Assembly: GCA_035772785.1 (NCBI GenBank)
Contig: JAOCPU010000015.1
Span: 372,001-436,000 of the forward strand
Length of the DNA: 64,000 nucleotides
DNA from: Phlebiopsis flavidoalba
Lineage: Eukaryota > Basidiomycota > Agaricomycetes > Polyporales > Phanerochaetaceae
Direction: 5' to 3'
Of this stretch, positions 44,901 to 55,706 are shown piece after piece. The notes below the pieces were generated by a model that worked only from the letters and a program-made list of their open reading frames with translations, had not been told where the DNA came from and searched no databases. Position 1 is the first letter of the stretch, and each line of letters opens with the position of its first letter. The position numbers and the translations under genes were made by a program.

Positions 44901-46490
44901 ATGGCTCCGTTTCTTCCATGAAGAGGTTTTTCCGTGATGTAGAACATCTGTAGCTTGTGCAGGGAAGCTGAATTAGGGTATCACGGACGTCGTCTAGACA
45001 GCGCCGAGTAGTAATAACGTGGAACAGCCGTGGACGGCACTTCGACCCCTAGACTAGACTCCCCCCGGCACACCTTCGAGGCCCAAAACTTGAGCCAGAG
45101 TCAGAGAACATTGAGGCATGATGTACCGCTATGGCTTTCTCCGCGCTGTCTGGAGATCAAGGGCCATGGCGAAAGGTCGGTACTGACCACGTAAGGTGGT
45201 TCAAGACGCGATCAAACAGATTCTGCGAGAGGACGTCCCGGACTCCTGTGCTGTGTCGCGATTCACATGATAGAGGCAATGAGTTCAGGCAACCCCGGAC
45301 GGCTATCGCTGGGCCGACACTAAACTACAAATGTGACAAGGTTTCATCAGCGTAGACCTTTGATGTGAATGTGTCAACACATACTCCCATAGACCGCGCG
45401 GCGTATGTCAAAACTTGTCTCTTTCCTATTGCGTCGGTAGTGCAGGCTAGAATATGCCCACTTCGGTTCTATCACAGTTTGCCAAAAAATGAGAACTAGG
45501 CGTGGAGGAAAACATCAACTAGGACTGACCGACAGGACTGTGGCCCGGGAGTGGTGCGGTACCGATACCAGCACACTACACGTAATACAACTTCAGGTCA
45601 CTTTAGCTTAAAAACTCTGGGGGCAAGCTGGCCAAACATGAGGTTGCCCCTTGTTCTCCCGTACGCCAGCCGTGGGAGCCTTCGCGTGGGGGGAGCTGTG
45701 GTCGGGTTCCACGCCTCTGCGTCGCCAATTTCTGGAATCTGTGGTCCGCCGCGCCCGATTGACGGTCATTCATAATTATGGCTTATAGGTACCAGGATTT
45801 CAGCACGGAGTGGTGAATCATTTGAGATCTTACACGTGTTTGCAATGGTCAAATGTGTCGAGCTGGTTGACTTTGAACGCATAAAATGCCAGATCATAAT
45901 GCTTAGTCATCAGGCGTCTATCACAAGGATTAGGGTAGCATTCCCACGCTACTTTCTAGCTGCGAACCATCGCGAATCACCTCAGCGAGCCACAATTGCA
46001 ACTCAAGCACATAGAAATGGGTAAGAAATGTGGAAAGTATCTAAATATGATTAATATTTAGCCTTAATAGATATTGAAAGGGCCAATTCTTGTCTCATAA
46101 TCTGGATGTTCGCGGAGAACTACCTCAAAATCAATAGAGTTCGCCCGCGGGGCGAGAAGCCTGAAGAAGTGCTGAGGCCATGTAGCCGACCGAAGCGCTT
46201 TCGGGATCACTGAGCAGCAGAGGAGCTACAGTTCCATCTGCTTTCCGTCGCAATGACCCTTGAGGTGAGCATCCGAATCTTCACGTACCTACAATTGTTG
46301 TTAAATCCGGTCTCTGGTCTAGTCACGGTGTTACCTTTTAATGTGACGCCAGACGTGCAAGGGTTTTCCTTTCCTTCAAGGGTTTATTGAAACGGGACTG
46401 TCAGAACCAAGGCTGAAAGTTGGCGTGAATGCAACCCATTCTTGATGCCCGAAACCCAGATCACAATATGGGTCACAATGGACACGCTGG
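41903..46490. other. About 4.6 kb without a recognisable gene
   Basis: I find no conserved domain. The minus strand at 44,050-44,240 has a small Cys-rich frame (TCAFVKRLNSTCTSGCQEKS) and 42,880-43,600 has GC-rich open frames on both strands, but neither has a convincing promoter, splice pattern or family match. Confidence 0.4.
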
Positions 46491-46494
46491 TTCA

Positions 46495-46502
46495 TATATA
46501 AA
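46495..46502 (+). promoter_or_regulatory. TATA box of the 2OG oxygenase gene
   Basis: TATATAAA lies about 80 bp upstream of the start codon at 46,579, followed by a C/T-rich leader. Confidence 0.65.
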
Positions 46503-46578
46503 GCCCTGTACGCCATTCCGTCTGGATACCTGCCTATCGCTTACCAATTGGTCCCATTGAAATATCAATAGTCGTATA

Positions 46579-48047
46579 ATGTCAATGTCAGCAACGTCCG
46601 TGCCCCCCTTTCCAGATGACGTCCAGACGCACCCTCTACTCGTTGTCGACTATCAATTAGTCAAGCAGGGGGACAAAGCCGAGGTTGATAAGCTTTGGGA
46701 CGCGGCGACGAAGTTGGGATTCTGGTACTGTGAGTGCCGTTACGCTCGATCTGTTGTTGCGGCCTTTTTCTCAAATTCGACGACAGCCTCAAGAACCATG
46801 GTGCCGATAATGAAGTGAATGCGATGTTCGATATGAGGAGAGGAGATGATGAAGCTTCCGCTCGCTGAGAAGATGAAATATGAACAAGGGGATGGGGGAA
46901 GCAACTTCGGGTACGCTTCTCTGCACATGTTCGCGTCCGCGTAGTCTGATGGGAGGGTCCAAGGTACAAGGCCGCAGGGGCTAGCGCGATTGACGAATAC
47001 GGGACCCTGGACTCTGTGGGAGTTTATCAACGTCGCGAAAGACGACGCGCTCGCGTACCCGGATACGGTACACAGGGACTACCCTGCAACTGTGAACGCG
47101 CGCATGGAATCTGCCGTGCAGCCATTCACGCGCAGGGCGATCGATGTCTGCGCCACGCTTCTCGGCGCGCTCAAACGACAGGCTGGGGCTCCCCCGGATG
47201 CGCTCGGCGCGCTTCACCGTGGGGACCGACCAAGTTTCTGCCAGGCGCGGTGCACGCGTAGCCCTCCTGTGCGCTAGTGGGCGCCGCTGCGCCGTACGTT
47301 GGGCAGCAACACAGACTATGGCTCTCTTGTAAGCGGTAATACGAGAGGTATTGAAAGTGTCACACTTATGGGCCCTGTGACAGTCTTTCCTCCACAATCG
47401 ACTCGGAGGGCTGCAAGTTCTGCCGCCAGGGGGCCTCGAGCTGGTATTACATCAAGGTAGATGCGAATTTACCCGCCTATGATGTATTCGTTTGTGCTGA
47501 AGACAGTGGCAGCCCCTGGCCGGGCATGCCATCTGCAATGTCGGCGATGCCCTCGCAATAATGAGCGGCGGCATTCTCCGGAGCAACCATGCACCGCGTC
47601 GTGTGCGTATCTTCCCTGTCTCGCTACTCGCCGTCCGGTTTCTTATCATGCTCGCGGCCGCTAGGGCTCCTCCGCAGGCACAAAGCCGCGCACACACGCT
47701 GGTCGCTCGTTTTTATTTCTGCCGTCCCAATAACGGCGTCGTGTTGGAGGCGCTGGCGGCTGACAGCGCGATGATCGCTGGAGCAGTCGCAGCGTCGGCT
47801 GACCCGGATAAATACAGCACAGGGGGGGAGACCGCCGACGCGTGGCTGATGCGGCGCGTGCGGATGCGGCGGACCAAGAACATGACGGTAAGAGTCCTGG
47901 CCCTGCGGCACGCGCCGGTCGAGATGACGACTCACCAATGCTGCTCTCCCTTCCTAGGGTCCGGAGGCGTGGCGTCAGAGTTTGGGCACAGAACACGACG
48001 CTGCGCACTCTGCCGGGGCTGCTGCTCGCGAAGTTCCGGTGTACTAA
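46579..48047 (+). CDS. 2-oxoglutarate/Fe(II)-dependent oxygenase (isopenicillin N synthase-like), frameshifted
   Basis: Non-haem iron oxygenase fold with an N-terminal DIOX_N region and C-terminal jelly roll. Start MSMSATSVPPFPDDVQTHPL, then KAEVDKLWDAATKLGFWY (46,675-46,730) and an intron; NHGADNEVNAMFDM-like (46,795-46,840); KLPLAEKMKYEQGDGGSNFG (46,850-46,910); EFINVAKDDALAYPDTVHRD (47,020-47,085); NARMESAVQPFTRRAIDVC (47,095-47,150). The jelly-roll iron motif reads SNTDYGSL near 47,310 where the family has HTDxG. SFLHNRLGGLQVLPPG follows after an indel (47,380-47,430), then DALAIMSGGILRSN plus the second His region HRVV (47,545-47,600, indel between), VLEALAADSAMIAGAVAASA (47,740-47,800), and after a last intron GPEAWRQSLGTEHDAA, stop at 48,045-48,047. 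Substrate unknown; relatives act in specialised metabolism and hormone-like oxidations. Confidence 0.87.
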
Positions 48048-48339
48048 CGCCGCTTTTTTGTCCGTGTCTTTGTCTCACTTTAACAAAGTGGGCCGTGCCT
48101 GTGAATCTGGGGAAGCTTGTGAATGTCTGCGGGATTCGCCGAGGATACCTATCACGATGCGGTCCTGTTTGCCTCTAGCCTCTTTTGCGTAGTAAAAATA
48201 AATAAATCACGTAGACCACACCCGCTGCGAGGACAGGTTGCCTGGGGCGTACCCTAGGCTGATGTGGCGTTGGGGGAAATGGAGATCTTAATTTGGAAGT
48301 AAAAGGCTTGGGATCCTAACAAAGGCAAAACAAGTGTCG

Positions 48340-49184
48340 TTCAAGAAATGCAACGGAGCTCTTGCGACGCTTCACACAGTCTAAACGCTTGCGCTAATCT
48401 CTGAAAGTCCCGACCGATCGCGGACCACTGCGGGCCTTGCCTTACGACACGCGTATTGTGGCTGCCGCCGTGGGCGAAATTAAACGGCCTGCCCGCGCAA
48501 AATTTTGTGTCGAAGCAGATCCCCCTTTGGCAGCGACGCGAAGCGTCACGAATATTCGCTGGTTTCTGGCGCGTAGCCCCTTTCCGGACGTCGTTTTGTG
48601 CAAGGACTCGGCGAGGATGGTGAGTTGTTGATGTCATGCAATGTCGCTTTGGGGTCGATGGGCGCGCTCTGCGGCTGACTCGCCAGAGACCGCGTCGCTT
48701 TCAGCACCTCGCTCGTTCGGAGCTGGCCAAAGTGGCTCGCCTTGTATGAGCAGCAGCCGACGATCTTGCATGGCGTTAAGGATTTAGTGCTTGACAGCCT
48801 TCTGCAGATTAACAACACGTCCCGCCCTGCGTGTGTCGGGCCCAACGACATGGGATGTGCAGACACGCAGCCGCGCGATCAGAGGCAGAGCCCGGGAATG
48901 CGACTCTCCGGCAAACGAAACGGAAATAGGAGCGAGCCCCTCCCGCTCGTTGCCCCGGCGCCGAGCGAGCGTAGCCATGTGAACGCCGTCGTGAAGTCGA
49001 GACGCGGCGTCCGTGGCCGCACGAGGAGTTCATAGAACCAGGGACGCTCATCTCCGAAAAGTCGATCATGCACGTCACCAAAAGCAGTATCGGACAGATC
49101 GAGATGGAGAGCAATAGTTTGCCGAGGCGTACCTCTGCCAACCATCATCGCGCCCCGCCTTTTTCGACCAATTCGCGGGGCCAC
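48340..49184 (-). other. Possible unrecognised gene
   Basis: The minus strand has protein-like patches in more than one frame: LHLDLSDTAFGDVHDRLFGD and ERPWFYELLVRPRTPRLDFT (about 48,990-49,110), AMQDRRLLLIQGEPLWPAPN (48,720-48,780), and LTILAESLHKTTSGKGLRAR (about 48,555-48,615). The order and quality suggest one gene split by indels or introns. No family recognised. The overlapping forward ORF of 364 codons starting at 49,068 is judged an artefact of GC-rich antisense sequence. Confidence 0.35.
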
Positions 49185-50012
49185 GTTCAGGCCCCCTGCA
49201 AGAACCCCGTTGCGGGAGGAGAAGAATCATCTTTCCGACCGGGAGCTGCCGCTGCGCAGACAGAACAGATAATCCTGCAGAGCGTTTCGGACGCGGCTCG
49301 TGGACAACGACTGCGAGAGAAAACGAGGTGTGCGAGGTGGCGCGTTATTGAACGTACAGCGATCAGCAGGACGGCGTCCGAGCATCGACACATGGTACTA
49401 CGGGTCGTGTGCGCGAGTACCACGGCCCTGCCTGTGGCATGTCAGAGCGGGCGAGCCGTGGGTACGCCCTCGTCGAGGCTGCTGCAGGAGGGGAAACCAG
49501 CTGGCTGGCTGGGGAGCCCGGCGCCTGAGGGCTCCCCACGCGTCACGTCCACGGTCACGCTGACCAGCCGAGGTTTTCAGGGCCCGCCAACATTTATTTT
49601 GTGTTTGCGATCTCGTCTCGTGCATGCAAGTCAGCTGGGGGGCCGGCAGCATCAACGGCCGAGAGGGTACGATATGCTCCTACCGAGCAGTGTTCATCCA
49701 AACTTGGCCCTAGCGGGACTAAACCTCGCAATCGCTGACGTGGAAGGGGGCGGGAGCCTGCAACGCTCTGGCGTGAATGCCTTTTCTGCCCCTTCGTTCA
49801 TAATGCGGGCTTCGCAACCCCATAGGGGAAAGATCTGGTCTAGCATGGCGGTAATCTCGTGCGACGGAACTGGCATCAGTCTGAATCTCTCAGGTCGACC
49901 AGAAAAACACTTCAAAGGCTGGCCGACATTTAAGGATGCCTCTCTCGCTCCAATTCTCCCCACTTCTCCGAGCTCGTCGACAACACACCTCCGTCTACTC
50001 CAGCCACCGCCA

Positions 50013-50906
50013 TGGCCCCGTGAGTCGTCCGAGCACCTTCTGCCGACCGCTGCTCACCCCTGTCGTCGACCCGCTGACAGCCCTGACGTATACGTGCGTG
50101 GACCCTGCCCGGCTCGCTCTTCCCCGCGAAGCTCACTCCTCTTCCTCCCCTCTTTGCTCTAGTTTAACATCTCTATCAACGCAGACCGGCCGGCCGCATC
50201 GTCTTCCGGCTCTTTGACGATGTGTGCCCCCGCACGACCCGGAACTTCCGCTCTCTCGCGACCGGCGAGAAGGGAATAGGTTACCTTGGCTCAGAGATAC
50301 ACCGCATAGTGCCCATGGTGCGTCGCTGCGACATCGTACCATTCTAGTCTCTGACACAGCGGCTTTGATCCTCTACTTAGTTCATGATCCAAGGCGGTGA
50401 TATCACCTCTCGCGATGGGAGTGGTGGAATGTCAATTTATGGGCCTACCTTTAACGGTATGATCATCTCTGTGCCACGCAGATGAGGTCATCGACTAACC
50501 TGCATTGGAAACCTTGCAGACGAAAGCTTCCGCATCAAGCACGACCGCCCAGGCTTGCTATCTATGGCGAACCGAGGTCCCGACACCAACTCGTCGCAGG
50601 TATGCGGTTGCCTGCTGTACCTACCGTACCGTCGGCGCCCGTGTGCTCACCATCGATGACGACTGCCTAGTTCTTCGTCACAACTGACCCCGCGCCCTGG
50701 TGCGACCGCAAAAACGTCGTTTTCGGTACGCTATCTTATCACGCGCTCCCGGTGTTTGTCCGCTCAGCAGGCGCCCTGGGCCCCTCTAGGTGAAGTCATC
50801 GAAGGCATGGACCTCGTCCGCCGGATTCAGGACCTACACGGGCGACGACATCCTTCGCAGGCCTGCTGTGCCCATCCTCATTACCGAGTGTGGTGTCCTG
50901 CAATGA
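50013..50906 (+). CDS. Cyclophilin-type peptidyl-prolyl cis-trans isomerase
   Basis: Catalyses proline isomerisation; cyclosporin-binding fold. A very short first exon (ATG at 50,013, MAP) is followed by an intron, then [20 protein letters not shown] and [18 protein letters not shown] (50,165-50,280), [13 protein letters not shown], an intron, [20 protein letters not shown] (50,382-50,440), an intron, [20 protein letters not shown] and PDTNSSQ (50,520-50,600), [19 protein letters not shown] (50,670-50,725), [16 protein letters not shown] (50,785-50,835) and [17 protein letters not shown], stop at 50,904-50,906. Catalytic Arg (HRIVP), Phe/Gln (FMIQGGD), Phe (QFFVTT) and the cyclosporin-contact Trp (PWCD) are present; the usual HVVFG reads NVVFG. 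Length about 160 residues, typical of a single-domain CypA-like protein. Exons are largely clean. Confidence 0.92.
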
Positions 50907-52588
50907 CAGAGACCCCCTTTGGTCTTTCGGAAGGCAACTTCGACGGACAGCGGCGCTGGACTCGCACGCAGCCGTCGACGCGCCTTGTTCCGCCCCTTTA
51001 ATCTATTTGTGCAGTGCGCTGCGCCGGCGCCCGCCACCAGGGGTCTAATCTGTTCTTTATGACAGGTCGTCCCATCCGCCAGCTGAGTACCCCTGATGTA
51101 TTTACCTTCATTCTTAATGCCATACCCTGCCGAGGTCCCCTCTTGCCGTTTTCGTGCGCCGCCTCGGGCGAGACTGTGGGGACTCCCTTCTCAGGCGGGC
51201 GAGAAAAGCCTGTACAGTGGGGTTGCGAGAGCAGCCGCCTACTTACTCGGCCGCGCCCGCATGTGTGAAACCCCAGGCGGCACCTCCCGCGAGGGGTGAG
51301 GGCATTCCCCCCACCCGCGCCTTGGCGTGGTGTCCCTGCCAGAGCGGCTGGGTGCACTGTGTATGTGCGCGTGTGTGCGTCTCCGGGAGCTGTCAGCGGG
51401 ATTTATGTGATGCGTCCCTTGCTGTGCGCTGCTGCAGGCTGCTGCGCCCTGATGCGCGGCCACCGTGAGTTTGAGTCTTGCAGCGGGCGCTGCGCCGCCG
51501 CCGCAGATGCGCCTGCCATTGCTATGCGCCGCTCTCCCGCTGTGGCGGCCACGCCCCCGTTTTACGTCCGCCGTTTGGACTCCCGCCAGTCATCCCGCGT
51601 GAGTTGGTGGGGCCACAAATGTCTTGGGGACGCGGGTGTTGCCTTGACACGACTTTAAACACTTGGCGATCTGCAGGGCCCATGTGAGGGAGTGTCCTTT
51701 CAATTGACTCGTATATTAGCTTCTCCCGATTCCTGGATGATTTATCACGCTTTATAGAATGAAAGGCTCGTTCTCCCGGAGTGTTCGCTGTGTGTCCTTG
51801 ACGTGAACGTGGGAGCGTACACAGCCGCAGTGTCCATATGTGCAAATCCCTGATGTCACCATGTAACAACTGGCTAACTGCGTGCAGTTCTAGACCTCGA
51901 CATCCTTTTCGGTCTCATCCTCCAATCCCGCTGTCAGGGTTTTGCTCCCACTCCTGATGGCGGAGAGAGTCACAAACCATGAGGCGTCTTGTCTTTGTAC
52001 TTTGTCGTGAACTTAGACTGCATGTGACATGCATATTTGGGTGTGTGGCGTAATCGTGCACAGGGCATTTCTGTCTTCCTGAGACCTCCGATCATCAGTG
52101 ACGGCACACGATACTCGTGTACGAGCCACGTTTTTCGCCGTTTTTTGAGGGTCGTCCGTCATCATCGCGTCTGCTGCTCACACTACAAATGCTCACAATT
52201 TTAGCTGCCTCGAGGATCTGAAGATTTCGTGTGGATGCAAGTCGGAGGCCGATGGCACGCGGAACGCCACTCAACTTCCCAGTAGCCTTGAGGTTCATTG
52301 GTCATGTTGAGAGTGGGCACCATATTCAAACGCGCAGCAATGTCCGAGAAAAAGAGTTTGCATTCACAAGCGTCTTTTCAATACGTCACTTTTTGGTATA
52401 AGAGCAGCGCGAAGAGGAGACCGTGTGACTGATGAGTCTCTCGCTTTGCTTTGAATTTTGGTCAATCATATCAATTCTAACAATCATATAGTGGCTATAA
52501 AAGAATATAGAAGTGAGAACTCTAAGGTGATGCACCTGCCAGCCAATCGGTACAGATTTATATAATATATGTTCTCTCGCTTTGATAT
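50907..52588. other. Gene-free spacer between cyclophilin and tRNA-Arg
   Basis: GC-rich up to about 51,650 with many overlapping open frames on both strands, none recognisable. The remainder is AT-richer and shows nothing I can name. Confidence 0.45.
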
Positions 52589-52676
52589 GGCCGCCTGGCG
52601 AAATGGCATCGCGTCTGACTACGATTACACATGAAATCACATCAGGAGATTGCAGGTTCGACCCCTGCGGTGGTCA
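52589..52676 (+). tRNA. tRNA-Arg (anticodon ACG) with anticodon-loop intron
   Basis: The acceptor stem GGCCGCC (52589-52595) pairs with GGTGGTC (52669-52675) using two G-T wobbles; the discriminator base is A. The D arm has GCG/CGC stem bases. The anticodon stem TCTGA pairs with TCAGG, with loop CTACGA giving anticodon ACG, interrupted after position 37 by an intron of about 16 bases. The T arm is a perfect GCAGG-TTCGACC-CCTGC. A run of T residues follows immediately (52,677-52,681) as the Pol III terminator. The only tRNA seen in the window. Confidence 0.88.
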
Positions 52677-52681
52677 TTTTT
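52677..52681 (+). terminator. RNA polymerase III terminator of tRNA-Arg
   Basis: Five T residues directly after the discriminator base of the tRNA gene. Confidence 0.7.
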
Positions 52682-53890
52682 CCAACTTTTGCCTTATTTT
52701 AGCCCATGAAACTTGTCTGTAACGCAGGAAAACCGCCAGAAGATGCAAGAAACGAAAACCAACCACCGAAATGATGTTCTGCGCTCTAAAATGTGCACAC
52801 ACCCCTCAGAAAGCATTTTATATGTTGGAAGCTACCATAGAAATATTTTGGAGAAATATGAAGCACTTGTACCGCTGTGTAAAAGGGAGAACAGGGCCCG
52901 CTTCATCCTGTAAAGCCTAATTGGGATTATATCGAGGTGTTGACAGCCGTCTCGGATGTGCTTCTTGGCTTCCATCCCGATCGGGTATGATGTGGATGTT
53001 GGTCCCCAAATGGCAAGCCAACGGCTTTGGATCCTAACATGCGCAAAAAACAAACCCACTCGTGCCGACGCGGCCACCATCTCCCTCGTTGTCTAAGGCT
53101 ACTCATCAATTTCTATACTTCACCAGACTAGCTTGTTTCGCTCAAGTAGCTTTTCGGACCTCCATCTGCGCTGGAACAAGTTTGTGAGTGATGTTCTGAC
53201 TATCATTTGGAGTTTCGACGGAAATGAGGTTTAACTGAGGCCCTAAACGTGCATTGTCAGCCACTATCTGTGCTGTCAAGAAGCCGCTGCGACTGTCAGC
53301 GATTAGAACAATAATAGACTCATTTCGTGCGAATCGCCTTCTTGTGGAGGGGTAAAGAAGGTTTCGAGAGACCGACTCGGAACTCTAGTAAGCGAGATGA
53401 GTGAGCAATGTGGACACGAGCGCGTCGAATGCTGCTGGTCATGTCTCATCTGGGCTCATAGAGAAACTTTGAGAAGGTCGGTTGTTCTATTTTTTCAAAC
53501 CTTTAACTAGCATACAATCTCAAAGTCCTCTAGATTTACCCGTGGCCTGCGGTTTTTTTTTCCTCTCAGAAACGAGCGCTTCGATGACTCCCGGCGAGAA
53601 GTGCGATGTGTGCGTGCATGTGCGTAAGGATTCTCACATATGTTTTCCATCTCCAATAACCTAGCATATAGCGGTCACACACGGTGGCAAGAAGAGCCCG
53701 CTCTGCGTATCTACGCGAGGGAACCGTTGACCTGTAACGCGAACGCTCGGGCTTCGATACTGCACCCGCCTGAGGAACATTGACTGCTTGACGTTTTTCT
53801 GTTGACAAAGCGCGGAGGAAGAGCAATGGTCGACTTCTAAAGCAATCTCCTGACATTGTTGTGGTAGATAGCGAGGCGCAAAGGGCGGTT
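52682..53890. other. Intergenic, no gene recognised
   Basis: AT-richer spacer between tRNA-Arg and SDR copy 2; no conserved protein segment seen. Confidence 0.45.
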
Positions 53891-53898
53891 ATAGCTGG

Positions 53899-53905
53899 TA
53901 TAAAA
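53899..53905 (+). promoter_or_regulatory. TATA box of SDR copy 2
   Basis: TATAAAA lies about 95 bp upstream of the start codon at 53,995. Confidence 0.65.
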
Positions 53906-53994
53906 ACTCAAACAGCTGTCGCAGATTCAGCAGCAAATCGACCCATACAGCCAAAATCATCTCTCTCTCCGTTCACAACATCCAGTCGCCTATT

Positions 53995-55226
53995 ATGCAG
54001 CTTGTGTGGTTTATCACTGGTACCTCGTACGTTGTATGCTGCTGGCCGTCATTCCTTTACTGAGCGCAGAGATAGCACGGGTATGGGTCGCGACCTTACG
54101 CTCGCCGCTCTTGAGCGTGGTGACAATGGTCATCGCCACTGCTCGAGGCCGCTCTTTTGCCAAGCTTGCGGACTTGTGAAGGAGCAAGGTGCAGAAATCA
54201 TGGAGCTAGACGTCAACGCTCCTCTCGACGTCCTCCACGCGGCGGCCAAAACAGGCTGTCGGTATCTACGGTCATGTCGACGTCGTGGTCAACAACGCAG
54301 GTGAGTTGCAAACGCTACTCGCGGATTGAGCGGGCTCTGAATACCGAAATACTGCAGGCTACATTGAATCTGGTACACTGGAGGAAACGACTACGTGAGT
54401 GACAGTACTGTTACTAGCACGTAATATATTCAACATCAAGCTTGACAGCCCTGAAGAGACCATCAAGCAGTTTAAGTAAGTACATTGTATCACTTGGAGG
54501 CATTTCCATCTCAGTGCTGACGCCACGATTAGCACCAACGTGTTTGCTCCTCTTAATGTCAACCGCGCATTTCTGCCTTACATGCGTGCCCGCAAGACTG
54601 GCACCATCGTTTGGATAGGCTCGATCGTGGGATGGGAGTAAGCGTATACGCGAAATCACATGGAAAAGTCACATTAACTGCCTTTGTTCAGGCCTCTCCC
54701 CGCGTCTGCTCTATACTGCGCTAGCAAGTTCGCTGTCCGTTGTAAGTAACGAATTCGCCGATGAGGCTCGCAGTTGACTCCAACTTGGGCCAGGCTTGTC
54801 AGAGTCTCTTCATTCAGAGATCTCCCCCGTTCGGGCTCCGGAGCATCTGTTTTGATCTCGTGGTTACTTCCGCACCAGCTTCCTCGCTGACGGCCACAGG
54901 GAAGACGGAAAATACCGCATCGAAGATTACAAGCCCCTGAACGACGGTTACATCGGGGCCCTCGCCTGTGCGTACGCTGTCGTGTTCGCAAGTGACCATG
55001 TGACTGATTTATTCTTATTCAGCGGTCAACGGGAAGCAGCCTGGGGACCCGAAAAAGGGTGTCGAGGTCATGCTGGACGTCATCCCGTGGCGAAGGTTTA
55101 GCTGCCGGCAAACCAGCCCCTCTGGTTCTCGGCCTTGGTAGTGATATTTCAGCCACGATCCAAAATGTGCTTAATATCAAGGCTAAGCAGCTCGAAGAGT
55201 GGAAGGACGTCCATGTACAGCACTGA
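53995..55226 (+). CDS. Short-chain dehydrogenase/reductase (SDR), copy 2
   Basis: Paralogue of the SDR at 28.3-29.6 kb with the same start (MQLVWFITGTS) and exon plan. After the first intron comes a broken TGMGRDLTLAAL-like cofactor segment (about 54,080-54,115), AEIMELDVNAPLDVLHAAAK-like (54,195-54,250) and VDVVVNNAG (about 54,275-54,300). Four short introns then separate GYIESGTLEET, DSPEETIKQF, TNVFAPLNVNRAFLPYMRAR and TGTIVWIGSIVGWE (54,538-54,638), and PLPASALYCASKFAVR with catalytic YxxxK (54,692-54,740). Then come SESLHSEISPFGLRSICFDL, YFRTSFLADGHREDGKYRIE and DYKPLNDGYIG, AVNGKQPGDPKKGVEVMLDV (55,020-55,082) and a C-terminal KAKQLEEWKDVHVQH, stop at 55,224-55,226. Indels occur in the first half. 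NADPH- or NADH-linked, substrate unknown. Confidence 0.9.
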
Positions 55227-55706
55227 CTTTTCTTAGGAGATTGAAGTCTTTTGCCTGATACGCCCTCGCGCCTCGATGTGCTTTCACACCAAAGTCCCAT
55301 TCTGCCAATTTAATGGTCGTGCGCATTTGTATCAAATCATCACATATATGAAATGTACATGTTTTGCGCAGCCACATTTTTGCACGCGAGACAAGCTTCC
55401 GGATAGAAAACACGTCCAAGAAAGGCAAGCGACGGCTTTCGATCTTAACAAGCACAAACACGGTAGCCGCAGACTAGGGTGCGAGGCCGCTTGGCGTCGG
55501 TAGGAGTTGAGGAAAACAAGTCAAGCAGTGGGGAAGGCGAAAAAAAAAAAACAGGCGACGAGATGTCTTCACGCGGTACAGATATGCAAGTGACAGCGCG
55601 CAACTACGTATCGAAGAGCTTGCCAAACATGTCTTCGTCATGGTGCAAAGCGCATTACCCTCTCCGGACATCATGCCCGCAGCCCACGGAACTTCTTTGC
55701 TCATCA

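Noticed and set aside
49068..50162. The longest open frame in the window (364 codons, plus)
   Set aside because: No recognisable motif. It crosses into the cyclophilin first exon and intron in the wrong frame and lies opposite protein-like minus-strand patches in GC-rich DNA, so it is treated as chance.
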